DNA of 64,000 nucleotides from Salipiger pentaromativorans (GTDB lineage Bacteria > Pseudomonadota > Alphaproteobacteria > Rhodobacterales > Rhodobacteraceae), in assembly GCF_024721115.1 (NCBI RefSeq), contig NZ_JAMDHK010000001.1, positions 556,762 to 620,761 on the forward strand. Reading direction: 5' to 3'. The notes below the pieces were generated by a model. That model had not been told where the DNA came from, searched no databases, and saw only the letters and a list, made by a program, of their open reading frames with translations. Both the position numbers and the translations under genes were made by a program. Positions 52,730 to 60,864 of this stretch are shown here, piece by piece. Each line of letters starts with the position of its first letter. Position 1 is the stretch's first letter.

Positions 52730-54169
52730 ATGACCGGTTCCATGACCCTTTCCGCCACCCCCGCGCCGCAGCGGCGCATGGTGATCTCGATCTGCCTTGC
52801 CGCGATGGTTCTGCCGATGACCTTTGCCGGAGGCGCCATCGCCACCCCCGATCTCGGACGCGATTTCGACCAGAGCGGCGCCCTGCTGTTCTGGGTGGTG
52901 AATGGCTTCATGCTGGTGTTCGGCGCCCTGCCGCTGGTCGCCGGCGCCCTTGCCGACCGTCTTGGGCGGCGGCGGGTCTTCCGCTTCGGGCTGACGGGTT
53001 TCGTGATCAGCGGCCTGCTCCTGCCGCTGTCCCCGTCCCTTCTGATCGTCGATCTTCTGCGCGGGATCCAGGGGCTCTTTGCGGCGGCGACGCTGGCCGG
53101 CGGCACCGCCCTTCTGGCGCAGATCCCCGAGGAAGAGCGCCGCCGCAAGGCGTTCTCGATGATCGGGGCGACCTTCGGCTTCGGGCTGGCCTTCGGCCCG
53201 GTGATCGCGGGGCTTGCCCTCGAGGCGGGCGGCTGGCGGGCGGTGTTCGTTCTGGCCTCGGCGCTGGCCGCCGCCGCGCTCGCCACCGGCGCCGGCGCCC
53301 TTCCCGAAAGCCGCAGCCCCGCCGCCCTGCCCTTCGACATCGCCGGCGCCGCGCTGTTCGCAAGCCTGCTCGCAGCGCTGACGGCCTGGGCGGTGCTGCT
53401 GCCGGCGCGCGGCCCGGCCGACCCGCTGGAGATCGGCCTGCTCGCCCTGACCGGGCTCTGCCTGCTGGGATTCGTGCGGCAGGAAAAGCGCCATGCCGCG
53501 CCGATGTTCGACCTGTCCTTGCTGGACGACCCCGCCTTCCTCGGCGTGCAGACACTGCCGGTGGCGACCTGTTTCGGCTTTGTCTCGCTGCTGGTGATCG
53601 TGCCGCTGCAACTGATCGGCGCGGGATATTCCGAGCTGGAGGCGGGGCTGATCTCCATGGCCCTGGCGGCGCCGGTCTTTCTGATCCCCGCCCTGCTGAC
53701 GCGCTTTCCCGCGAGCGACCGCCGCCGTCTGGTGACGCTGGGGCTGGGTCTGGCGGCGCTCGGGCTGGTCTGTCTCGCCTTCACCCCTTTCGCCGGCCCC
53801 CTGCCCCCGCTTCTGCTGGCGCTCGCCATGATCGGCGGTGGCATCGGGCTGCCCTGGGGGCTGATGGACGGGCTCGCCGTCGAGATCGCCCCACGCGACA
53901 AGGCCGGTGTCGCGACGGGGATGTTCTCGACCGTGCGGGTCGCCTCGGAGGGCATCGTTCTGGCACTGGTCTCGGCGCTCTATGCCGGGCTGATCGCGGC
54001 CCTCGCCGGAGTTCCCGACGAGACGGCGACCGCAATCGTGTCGGGCGGCACGGTCGCCCCGGCGCTGCGGCCCGCGGTCGAGGCCGCTTGCCGGGTGCTG
54101 TTCCTCTGCCTCGCCGCGCTGACCCTGCTGTCGTCCGCCATCATCTCGCGGCGGTTGCGAGGCAAATAG
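52730..54169 (+). CDS. MFS transporter, DHA2 drug-efflux type
   Basis: Proton-driven transporter of 479 residues with about fourteen membrane helices. The conserved loop 2-3 motif is GALADRLGRRRVF, and RGIQGLFAAATLAGGTALLAQI is helix 4 motif B. Fourteen helices and motif pattern favour the QacA/EmrB (DHA2) group. The ATG follows AGGAG with 7 bp spacing. It is divergent from the LysR gene, suggesting substrate-induced efflux. Confidence 0.9.
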   Translation: MTGSMTLSATPAPQRRMVISICLAAMVLPMTFAGGAIATPDLGRDFDQSGALLFWVVNGFMLVFGALPLVAGALADRLGRRRVFRFGLTGFVISGLLLPLSPSLLIVDLLRGIQGLFAAATLAGGTALLAQIPEEERRRKAFSMIGATFGFGLAFGPVIAGLALEAGGWRAVFVLASALAAAALATGAGALPESRSPAALPFDIAGAALFASLLAALTAWAVLLPARGPADPLEIGLLALTGLCLLGFVRQEKRHAAPMFDLSLLDDPAFLGVQTLPVATCFGFVSLLVIVPLQLIGAGYSELEAGLISMALAAPVFLIPALLTRFPASDRRRLVTLGLGLAALGLVCLAFTPFAGPLPPLLLALAMIGGGIGLPWGLMDGLAVEIAPRDKAGVATGMFSTVRVASEGIVLALVSALYAGLIAALAGVPDETATAIVSGGTVAPALRPAVEAACRVLFLCLAALTLLSSAIISRRLRGK

Positions 54170-54202
54170 ACCGGCCATGCCCTCCCGCCGTCGCGAGGAC
54201 GT

Positions 54203-55084
54203 TCAAGCGGTCTTGGCCAAGGTCTTCTTCAGCCAGGTGATGACAGCTTGCGCCTGCGGGCGCACCGGGCCGGCGGGGGTCACCGCATAGTAGGTGACCG
54301 AAAACGGCGAGGGCAGAGGCACTCTGCAGAGCGCGCCCGACGCGAGATCGTCGCGAACCAGCACTTCCGGTGCAAACGACACCCCCAAGCCCTGGCGGGC
54401 CAGCGGCAGTTGCAGAAACGGAACGCCAATATCGACGTTCTTCAGCCGCTGCGTGTCGAGACCGAAAGCCTTCATCGTCTCTTCCTCGAACGGAACGCCT
54501 GCCGACCAGATCCAGGGCAATTGATCGGGCGGTCCCATGTGGTCGGTGACCAGAGACGGTGCCCCGACAGCGATGATCTCGCTTTCCAGAAGCGGTTCCG
54601 CCGCAAGGCCGGGCCAGTCCGGGGCGCCGGTCGCCGCCCGTATGGCGAAATCGAAGCCCAGCGAAACGATGTCCACCGTATCTTGCGACGGCAGGATCGA
54701 AACCTGAATGTCCGGGTGCAGCCGCCAGAACTCGTGCAGCCTGGGGATGATCACCGCCTGAGAGATATAGACCGTCGCGGCGATCTGAACCGGCGATCGG
54801 CCCTGATCTTCCCGCAATGCGCCGACCCCTGCCGCGATGGTCCCGAACCCGTCGGTCAGGTGCTGCGCCAGCCGCGCCCCCGCGTCGGTGAGAACGACGC
54901 TCCGGCCCGACCGTCTGACCAGCGCCACGCCAAGATCAGCCTCCAGGGACCGGACCCTCTGAGCGATTGCCGCATGCGTGACATTGAGCTCCCGCGCGGC
55001 CGAAGCGAAGCTGCCGCTGCGGGCGGTCAGTTCGAAGGCACGCAACGAGGCGAGGGAGGGCAACGTCTTCCAGTCTGGCTCCAA
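54203..55084 (-). CDS. LysR-family transcriptional regulator (GcvA-like)
   Basis: Regulator of 293 residues. Its HTH reads PSLASLRAFELTARSGSFASAARELNVTHAAIAQRVRSLEADLG, a form common in GcvA/AmpR-type LysR proteins, followed by an effector domain. A T-N-type inverted repeat lies directly upstream of its start. It is convergent with the MFS gene and divergent from the small ORF and VOC gene, which may be its targets. Confidence 0.9.
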   Translation of the reverse strand: MEPDWKTLPSLASLRAFELTARSGSFASAARELNVTHAAIAQRVRSLEADLGVALVRRSGRSVVLTDAGARLAQHLTDGFGTIAAGVGALREDQGRSPVQIAATVYISQAVIIPRLHEFWRLHPDIQVSILPSQDTVDIVSLGFDFAIRAATGAPDWPGLAAEPLLESEIIAVGAPSLVTDHMGPPDQLPWIWSAGVPFEEETMKAFGLDTQRLKNVDIGVPFLQLPLARQGLGVSFAPEVLVRDDLASGALCRVPLPSPFSVTYYAVTPAGPVRPQAQAVITWLKKTLAKTA

Positions 55085-55086
55085 TA

Positions 55087-55103
55087 TGATACCTCATGTA
55101 TCA
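55087..55103. promoter_or_regulatory. inverted repeat upstream of LysR (operator candidate)
   Basis: TGATAC-CTCAT-GTATCA is a perfect inverted repeat 3 bp before the LysR start codon, including an ATAC-N5-GTAT core like LysR boxes. A further half-site, GTATCA, lies at 55145-55150, nearer the rightward genes. This spacing suits dual control of lysR and the divergent transcript. Confidence 0.55.
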
Positions 55104-55182
55104 CTCCGATATTTTAGTTTCTTAGCATGAGTGAACAAAAAAGGGTATCAGCTGGATATGTGAAAAACAGGAGCGTCTCAAA

Positions 55183-55398
55183 ATGATGCTGAATCTATCT
55201 CCAGATCTGATCCGGGCCTTTGCTGAGTTCACCCCTGACGGACGCGCCACCGACCGGAACAGAGAGAGACTTGAAAGATACCGTCAATCCTTGAACGACC
55301 GCCCGGCGCCCGCTCGGGGACCGGGAAAGGCGCCCCTTGCCGCCGGGGTGCTGGCATCGCCCCGTGCCTGGCTGCGCCAGAAGACGGCACCGGCGTAA
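55183..55398 (+). CDS. small hypothetical protein
   Basis: Possible 71-residue protein, MMLNLSPDLIRAFAEFTP at the start and rich in Arg and Pro later. An AGGAG lies 9 bp before the ATG, and the position directly behind the LysR operator favours a real gene. I do not recognise the family. The C-terminal half is low complexity. It may also be just the 5' leader of the VOC transcript. Confidence 0.45.
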   Translation: MMLNLSPDLIRAFAEFTPDGRATDRNRERLERYRQSLNDRPAPARGPGKAPLAAGVLASPRAWLRQKTAPA

Positions 55399-55558
55399 GC
55401 GTGCCATACCGGGCCGGACTCGATTTGCTCGGAGGGCCGCTGCGACAACGGCCTTCATGGAGAAGACATCCCCCGGTCTGAGGGCCGCCCGACGCAGATT
55501 TCAGAAAGCCCGCCCAAGGAGGCCCACCGGGCCAGATGACAGAGACAGGAGACACGCC

Positions 55559-56041
55559 ATGATCCAAAGAGACTTCCAGGTCCGCGCGCTTGGGGAAATC
55601 GCCATCCGATGCGTCGATTTCGATGCGATGGTCGCCTTCTACCGTGATGTGATCGGGCTCGCACCGCTCAATGACACGGAGAGCGGCCCGATTGCCTTCT
55701 TCCGTCTCGGCGAAAGTTTCGGTGGGCACACTGCCGTTCTGGCGCTGTTTCATCATGACATCGCGGCGGCGGGCCGGACCCGCGGAAGCGCAACGCCGCC
55801 ACGGACCGGCGCCGGATCATCGCTGCACCACATTGCGTTCAGCCTGCCCTGGGATGAGCAGGACGCGGTGATCGCTTGGTATGAGCAGCTTGGCCGGGAC
55901 CATACTGTCGAATATTTCGACTGGGTCGGCTGGCGCGGCATCTTCACCTTCGATCCCGACGGCAACACCGTTGAACTCGTCGCGAAAGACCCGCACTGGA
56001 CCGGCCCGTCCGAGACACCGTCCGAACGGCCCGCCCGGTAA
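55559..56041 (+). CDS. VOC-family (glyoxalase/dioxygenase-like) protein
   Basis: Cytosolic protein of 160 residues with the paired beta-alpha-beta-beta-beta modules of the VOC superfamily. The first module is RALGEIAIRCVDFDAMVAFYRDVIGL; the second includes SSLHHIAFSLP and ends IFTFDPDGNTVELVAK. Likely metal ligands are His in LHHIAF and Glu in NTVELV. The reaction is unknown (lyase, isomerase or resistance). ATG with ACAGGAGA in front. A terminator follows. Confidence 0.82.
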   Translation: MIQRDFQVRALGEIAIRCVDFDAMVAFYRDVIGLAPLNDTESGPIAFFRLGESFGGHTAVLALFHHDIAAAGRTRGSATPPRTGAGSSLHHIAFSLPWDEQDAVIAWYEQLGRDHTVEYFDWVGWRGIFTFDPDGNTVELVAKDPHWTGPSETPSERPAR

Positions 56042-56130
56042 CCCAAACAATCGCCATTCGAGCAGTTCCCGGCACCGGAACGTCTGCTCAGGGCCACGCC
56101 ATAGCCATTGCGACCGGCGACGGGCAAACG

Positions 56131-56164
56131 AACGGCCTCGGAGGTTCCCCCGAGGCCGTTTCTT
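56131..56164 (+). terminator. terminator after the VOC gene
   Basis: AACGGCCTCGG and CCGAGGCCGTT form a perfect 11-bp stem with an 8-nt loop, followed by TCTT. It lies about 90 bp after the VOC stop, facing the convergent nrdJ. Confidence 0.65.
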
Positions 56165-56234
56165 CAGAGCAGCCGACGAAATGGCCGTCTAGCCCTGCCG
56201 CATGGCTCGCTACAAACTGACGGTCAGCCCACAC

Positions 56235-58520
56235 TCACCCGCATTTCGAATGACCGCAGCTCGCGCAGGTCATGCAGCCCTCGACCATGCGCATCTCGTA
56301 TTGCCCGCAGGACGGGCAGGCCTTACCGCGCGGCGTGTCGAGATTCACCACCTGCGCCTGCGGATCGGATTTCAACCCCATCCCCTCGCCCTCCAGGAAG
56401 CCGGTCGCCACGAGGTGACGCTCGATCACCCCGCCAATGGCCGCCAGGATCGAGGGGATATACTTGCCCTGCATCCAGGCACCGCCACGCGGGTCGAACA
56501 CCGCCTTCAGCTCCTCGACCACAAAGCTCACATCGCCGCCGCGCCGGAACACCGCCGAAATCATCCGGGTCAGCGCCACGGTCCAGGCGTAATGCTCCAT
56601 GTTCTTGGAATTGATGAAGATCTCGAAGGGCCGCCGGTGCCCGCCCACCACGATGTCGTTGATGGTCAGATAGATGGCGTGCTCGCTGTCGGGCCATTTC
56701 AGCTTATAGGTCTGCCCCTCCAGCGCCTGCGGCCGGTCCAGAGGTTCGGACATATAGACCACCTCGGCCCCCTGCCCCGCCTCGACAGCCAGGCGCGGCG
56801 TCTCGGCCGGGGTCTTCTCTTCCTTCTCGGACACCGAGAGAACCGAGCCGGTCACCTCGTTGGGCCGATAGGTGGTGCAGCCTTTGCAGCAGGTCTCGAA
56901 GGCTTCCATATAGACCGACTTGAACGCCTCGAAAGAGATGTCCTCGGGGCAGTTGATCGTCTTGGAGATCGAGCTGTCGATCCATTTCTGCGCCGCCGCC
57001 TGCATCCGCACGTGATCGAGCGGCGCCAGCGTCTGGGCGTTGACGAAATACTCCGGCAGCTCGGCATCGCCCTTCAGGTCGCGCCACATCTGCACCGCGT
57101 AATCCACCACCTCTTCCTCGGTCCGGGTGCCGTCCTTTTGCAGCACCTTGCGGGTATAGGCATAGGCAAAGACCGGCTCGATGCCTGACGACACATTGCC
57201 CGCGTAAAGCGAGATCGTGCCCGTGGGCGCGATTGAGGTCAGCAGCGCGTTCCGGATGCCGTGGCTGCGGATCGCGTCGCGCACATCCTCGTCCATCTGC
57301 ATCATGTTGCCAGAAGCCAGGTATTGCTCCGCATCGAAAAGCGGGAAGGCGCCTTTCTCCTTCGCCAGTTCGACGCTCGCCAGATAGGCGGCGCGCGCAA
57401 TGCGCTTCAGCCAGCGCTCGGTCTGCGCGGCGGCCTCTTCGGAGCCGTAGCGCAGCCCCTTCATCAGCAGCGCATCGGCAAGCCCGGTGACCCCCAGCCC
57501 GATGCGGCGCTTGTTGCGCGCCTCGGCAAACTGCGCCTCGAGCGGGAACCGCGAGGCATCGACCACATTGTCCATCATGCGCACGGCGGTGGCGACCAGC
57601 CTGTCGAGCTCGTCCTCCTCGATATGCGCCGCCTCATCGAAGGGCGCCTTCACCAGCCGCGCAAGGTTGATCGAGCCCAGAAGGCAGGCGCCATAGGGCG
57701 GCAGCGGCTGCTCGCCGCAGGGGTTCGTCGCGGCGATCTGTTCCACATAGTTGAGATTGTTGGCCGCGTTGATCCGGTCGATGAAGATCACCCCCGGCTC
57801 GGCGTAATCATAGGTCGCCCGCATGATGCGGTTCCACAGATCGCGCGCCTGCACCGTGTGATAGACCTTGCCGTCGAATTGCAGGTCCCAGGAGGCATCG
57901 GCCTTCACCGCCTCCATGAAGGCATCGGTGACCAGTACCGAGAGGTTGAACATGCGCAGCCGCGCGCTGTCGGCCTTGGCACCGATGAACTGCTCGATAT
58001 CCGGGTGATCGCAGCGCATGGTGGCCATCATTGCGCCCCGGCGCGAGCCCGCGCTCATGATGGTGCGGCACATGGCGTCCCAGACATCCATGAATGACAA
58101 TGGCCCCGAGGCATCCGCCGCCACCCCGTGCACCGTGGCGCCCTTGGGCCGGATGGTCGAGAAATCGTATCCGATGCCGCCGCCCTGCTGCATCGTCAGC
58201 GCGGCCTCCTTCAGCATCTCGAAGATGCCGCCCATATTGTCGGGGATTGTGCCCATCACAAAGCAGTTGAAGAGCGTCACCGAACGCGCCGTGCCCGCCC
58301 CTGCCGTGATCCGGCCCGCCGGCAGGTATTTGAAATCTTCCAGCGCCGCATAGAACCTGTCTTCCCAAAGCGCCGGCTCTTTCTCAACCGAAGCGAGCGA
58401 CCGCGCGATCCGCCGCCAGCTGTCCTCGACGGTCACGTCGATGGGCGTGCCATCCGCTTCCTTGAAGCGGTATTTCATATCCCAGATCTGTTCGGCGATG
58501 GGCGCGGCAAAGCGGGTCAT
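56235..58520 (-). CDS. nrdJ: adenosylcobalamin-dependent ribonucleoside-diphosphate reductase (class II)
   Basis: Makes deoxyribonucleotides with coenzyme B12, independent of oxygen. The 761-residue form matches the compact alphaproteobacterial NrdJ. Family landmarks: LFNCFVMGTIPDN, NPCGEQPLPPYGACLLGSINLARLV (active-site cysteine region), and a C-terminal zinc-finger-like CPSCGQYEMRMVEGCMTCASC ending CGHSKCG. I chose the second ATG (MTRFAAPIAEQIW) because AGGAG lies 11 bp before it, while the ATG seven codons upstream has no RBS. An intrinsic terminator sits in the leader. Confidence 0.94.
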   Translation of the reverse strand: MTRFAAPIAEQIWDMKYRFKEADGTPIDVTVEDSWRRIARSLASVEKEPALWEDRFYAALEDFKYLPAGRITAGAGTARSVTLFNCFVMGTIPDNMGGIFEMLKEAALTMQQGGGIGYDFSTIRPKGATVHGVAADASGPLSFMDVWDAMCRTIMSAGSRRGAMMATMRCDHPDIEQFIGAKADSARLRMFNLSVLVTDAFMEAVKADASWDLQFDGKVYHTVQARDLWNRIMRATYDYAEPGVIFIDRINAANNLNYVEQIAATNPCGEQPLPPYGACLLGSINLARLVKAPFDEAAHIEEDELDRLVATAVRMMDNVVDASRFPLEAQFAEARNKRRIGLGVTGLADALLMKGLRYGSEEAAAQTERWLKRIARAAYLASVELAKEKGAFPLFDAEQYLASGNMMQMDEDVRDAIRSHGIRNALLTSIAPTGTISLYAGNVSSGIEPVFAYAYTRKVLQKDGTRTEEEVVDYAVQMWRDLKGDAELPEYFVNAQTLAPLDHVRMQAAAQKWIDSSISKTINCPEDISFEAFKSVYMEAFETCCKGCTTYRPNEVTGSVLSVSEKEEKTPAETPRLAVEAGQGAEVVYMSEPLDRPQALEGQTYKLKWPDSEHAIYLTINDIVVGGHRRPFEIFINSKNMEHYAWTVALTRMISAVFRRGGDVSFVVEELKAVFDPRGGAWMQGKYIPSILAAIGGVIERHLVATGFLEGEGMGLKSDPQAQVVNLDTPRGKACPSCGQYEMRMVEGCMTCASCGHSKCG

Positions 58521-58544
58521 GGGGCGCTGTTCTCCTGACATGAC

Positions 58545-58571
58545 AAAAAAAGCCGGGCGATTCCCGGCTTT
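58545..58571 (-). terminator. intrinsic terminator/attenuator in the nrdJ leader
   Basis: On the minus strand AAAGCCGGG pairs with CCCGGCTTT across a 5-nt loop, followed by seven T residues, ending 25 bases before the nrdJ start. No minus-strand gene lies just upstream, so transcripts reaching nrdJ from the promoter candidate at 58583-58611 must pass it. This looks like a premature terminator controlling nrdJ; its partner signal is not visible. Confidence 0.75.
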
Positions 58572-58582
58572 GATGGAGAAAG

Positions 58583-58611
58583 AGTGTACGCCAGAGACCC
58601 GCGAACCACAA
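58583..58611 (-). promoter_or_regulatory. candidate nrdJ promoter
   Basis: On the minus strand TTGTGG and TACACT are separated by 17 bp. The expected start site falls a few bases before the attenuator hairpin. About 26 bp further upstream, a sequence containing ACAATATCT (near 58637-58650) partly matches the NrdR box left half; only one copy is seen. Confidence 0.4.
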
Positions 58612-58668
58612 CAGCTTGAAGCCCGCGCTCAGCCCCCTACAATATCTGAGCGCCCTGTGGAGGACTCA

Positions 58669-59100
58669 GTGGATAAGCTCACCCATCTCATCAAGCTCAG
58701 CGTCGGCACCGAGAGCGTCGAAAGCCTCGCCGCCTGGCAGGCCACCCGCGCGGCGCAGACCGGGGACGGGCTGCCCTGCCATGTGACGCGGATGTTTCCC
58801 CGCCGCGAGGCCGAGGTGCTGAACGGCGGCAGCATCTACTGGGTGTTCCAGGGGCTGGTGCAATGCCGCCAGCGCATTCTCCGGCTCGACCGGGTGACCG
58901 GCAGCGACGGCATCGACCGCTGTGCGATCGTGCTGGATCCCGCGCTGATCCGCGTCGCCCCCGCGCCGCGCCGCCCGTTCCAGGGCTGGCGCTACCTCGC
59001 CCCGCAGGACGCGCCGCCCGATCTCTCCGAGACCCGCCAGAGCGAGGATACCCTGCCGCCGGAGCTGGCGGGCGCGCTGGCCGAGATCGGCGTGCTCTGA
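58669..59100 (+). CDS. DUF1489-family protein
   Basis: Protein of 143 residues, an alphaproteobacterial family of unknown function. Characteristic phrases are HLIKLSVGTESVESL, VTRMFPRREAEVLNGGSIYWVFQGLVQCRQ and RPFQGWRYLAPQDAPPDL. A GTG start with GGAGG five bases earlier is the best choice; there is no nearby ATG. It is divergent from nrdJ and tail-to-tail with the YdcF-like gene. Confidence 0.85.
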   Translation: MDKLTHLIKLSVGTESVESLAAWQATRAAQTGDGLPCHVTRMFPRREAEVLNGGSIYWVFQGLVQCRQRILRLDRVTGSDGIDRCAIVLDPALIRVAPAPRRPFQGWRYLAPQDAPPDLSETRQSEDTLPPELAGALAEIGVL

Positions 59101-59119
59101 CGCTGGCCGTCCGGCGCCC

Positions 59120-59623
59120 CTACCGCCCCGCCCCGCGCAACAGATACCACAGATAGGCCGGCAGCTCGCGCAGCGCCGCCCTAAGTTGGCTACGCAACCG
59201 CGCGCCCCTCAGCGAAGGCGCCGTCCCGCACGCCACCAGCCCCGCACGCCGCGCCACCAGCAGCGCCCTTGGCAGATGGTAAAGATCCGTCACGACCACC
59301 ACCTCCCGCGCGCCCAGCTCCGCCAGCACCGGCAGGGCGAAGCGGATGTTCTCCTCCGTCGTGACCGAACGATCCTCAAGAAACACCGCCGTCTCCGGCA
59401 CCCCGGCACCCGTGCACAGCGCCGCAATCACCTCGGCCTCCGTCGGCGGATACCGCCCGAGCCCGCCACAGCCGACAACCGTCCGCACCGCCCCCTGCCG
59501 CCACAGCTCGGCCGCCTTCAGCGCCCGCCGCCGCAGCGTCGGCGAGGGCTCGCCCCCCGGCCAGACCGCCGCGCCCAGCACCAGTGCAACAGGCCGCCGC
59601 TCCTCCGAGACCTCCGGTTCCAC
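59120..59623 (-). CDS. YdcF/ElyC-family (DUF218) protein
   Basis: Protein of 167 residues. VALVLGAAVWPGGEPSPTLRRRALKAAEL at the start, VGCGGLGRYPPTEAEVI, TTEENIRFALPVLAELG, and VVVTDLYHLPRALLVARRAG are DUF218 hallmarks (SanA/ElyC/YdcF, often linked to envelope functions). I chose a GTG with AGGGG seven bases upstream. A longer start at 59653 would take in the intergenic 23-nt repeat as coding sequence, which is unlikely. No membrane helix is clear. It follows the BMP transporter genes. Confidence 0.78.
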   Translation of the reverse strand: MEPEVSEERRPVALVLGAAVWPGGEPSPTLRRRALKAAELWRQGAVRTVVGCGGLGRYPPTEAEVIAALCTGAGVPETAVFLEDRSVTTEENIRFALPVLAELGAREVVVVTDLYHLPRALLVARRAGLVACGTAPSLRGARLRSQLRAALRELPAYLWYLLRGAGR

Positions 59624-59637
59624 GCCCAAACCCCTGT

Positions 59638-59660
59638 CTTCTTCTCTTTCCAAATACGCA
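59638..59660. repeat. 23-nt intergenic repeat, copy 2
   Basis: Identical to the copy at 28052-28074. Read on the minus strand it begins TGCGTATTTGG directly after a run of seven T residues that may end the BMP transcript, and it lies just before the YdcF-like gene. Confidence 0.7.
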
Positions 59661-59739
59661 AAAAAACCGACCGCCCAAACGGCGACACCGCCCGCGCTTG
59701 CGCGCCGACGGTGCCACAGGTCTCACATGAAAACGAGGT

Positions 59740-60810
59740 TCAGTTCGGAATGTCGCCCGTCACGCCCTCGACGTAAAAGCTCATGCCCGCCAGCGTGCCG
59801 TCATCGGCCACCTCGCCCTCGGCCAGCCAGGCCGAGCCGTCCTGCTTGTTCAGCGGGCCGGTGAAAGGATGATAGGCGCCCGAGGCGATGTCTTCCTTCA
59901 TCTGGGTGACGGTGGCCACGACGTCATCGGGGATCGGTCCGGTGAACTCGCCGATGCCCACCATGCCGGCGCCGATGCCGTCCCAGGTGTTCACGCTCTC
60001 CCAGCTGCCGTCGATCACCGCCTGCACGCGCTCGATGTAATAGGGCGCCCAGTCGTCGATGATCGACGAGATGCGCGGCTCGGGCTTGTACTCCTCCATG
60101 TCGGCGGCCTGACCGAAGCCATAGGCACCGGCCTTTTCCAGCACCGCCAGAGGCGCGGTGGAGTCCGTATGCGCCAGCACCACATCCGCGCCCTGATCGA
60201 GCAGCGCCTGGGTGGCGTCGGCCTCTTTCGCCGGATCGAACCAGGTCGAGATCCAGACCACCGCGATCTCCACATCCGGGTTCGCCTTCTTGGCGTGGAT
60301 GTAGGACGAGTTGATGCCCCGGATCACTTCGGGGATCGGGAAGGAGGCGATATAGCCGATCTTGTTGGTCTTGGTCATCGCCCCGGCCAGATAGCCGGTG
60401 ATCGCGCGGCCCTCGTAGAAGCGCGCGGAATAGACCGAGACGTTCGGCGCCTGCTTGTAGCCGGTGGCGTGCTCGAATTTCACATCCGGGAACTTGGCCG
60501 CGACGTTGATCGTCGGGTCCATGTAGCCGAAGGAGGTGGTGAAGATCAGATCGGCGCCGGACAGCGCCATCTGGGTCAGCACGCGCTCGGCATCCGCACC
60601 CTCGGGCACCGATTCCTGTTCGATGAGCTCGATCGCGTCGCCGAAATGCTCTTTCATCTTCATCGCGGATTCATGGTGGTGCTGCGACCAGCCGCCATCG
60701 TTCACCGGGCCCACATAGACAAAGCCGATCTTCGGCACGTCCTGGGCAAAACCGGCGCCCGCCGCAAGGCTCAGCGCGGCGGCCGAAGCCAGAAGGGTTC
60801 TGCGTTTCAT
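59740..60810 (-). CDS. BMP-family ABC transporter substrate-binding protein
   Basis: Periplasmic basic-membrane-protein family binding protein of 356 residues. A signal peptide (cut near GFA-QDV, residue 22) precedes PKIGFVYVGPVNDGGWSQHHH, typical of BMP purine-nucleoside-like binding proteins, and DLIFTTSFGYMDP, where aromatic residues stack on the base. No lipobox is present. With two permeases and a double ATPase upstream, it forms a nucleoside- or purine-type importer. The exact ligand is not determined. Confidence 0.9.
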   Translation of the reverse strand: MKRRTLLASAAALSLAAGAGFAQDVPKIGFVYVGPVNDGGWSQHHHESAMKMKEHFGDAIELIEQESVPEGADAERVLTQMALSGADLIFTTSFGYMDPTINVAAKFPDVKFEHATGYKQAPNVSVYSARFYEGRAITGYLAGAMTKTNKIGYIASFPIPEVIRGINSSYIHAKKANPDVEIAVVWISTWFDPAKEADATQALLDQGADVVLAHTDSTAPLAVLEKAGAYGFGQAADMEEYKPEPRISSIIDDWAPYYIERVQAVIDGSWESVNTWDGIGAGMVGIGEFTGPIPDDVVATVTQMKEDIASGAYHPFTGPLNKQDGSAWLAEGEVADDGTLAGMSFYVEGVTGDIPN

Positions 60811-60864
60811 AGTACTCGGTCTCCCTGTCTTTCTGTACTGTTTATAGCTGTTTGAACGGCCCCG

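Noticed and set aside
58545-58680. Cobalamin riboswitch upstream of nrdJ
   Set aside because: The region is too short and no B12-box consensus can be recognised; only a terminator hairpin is visible.
59623-59653. Longer YdcF-like protein starting at a TTG
   Set aside because: The extra residues are encoded by the intergenic 23-nt repeat, and a better-placed GTG with an RBS exists.
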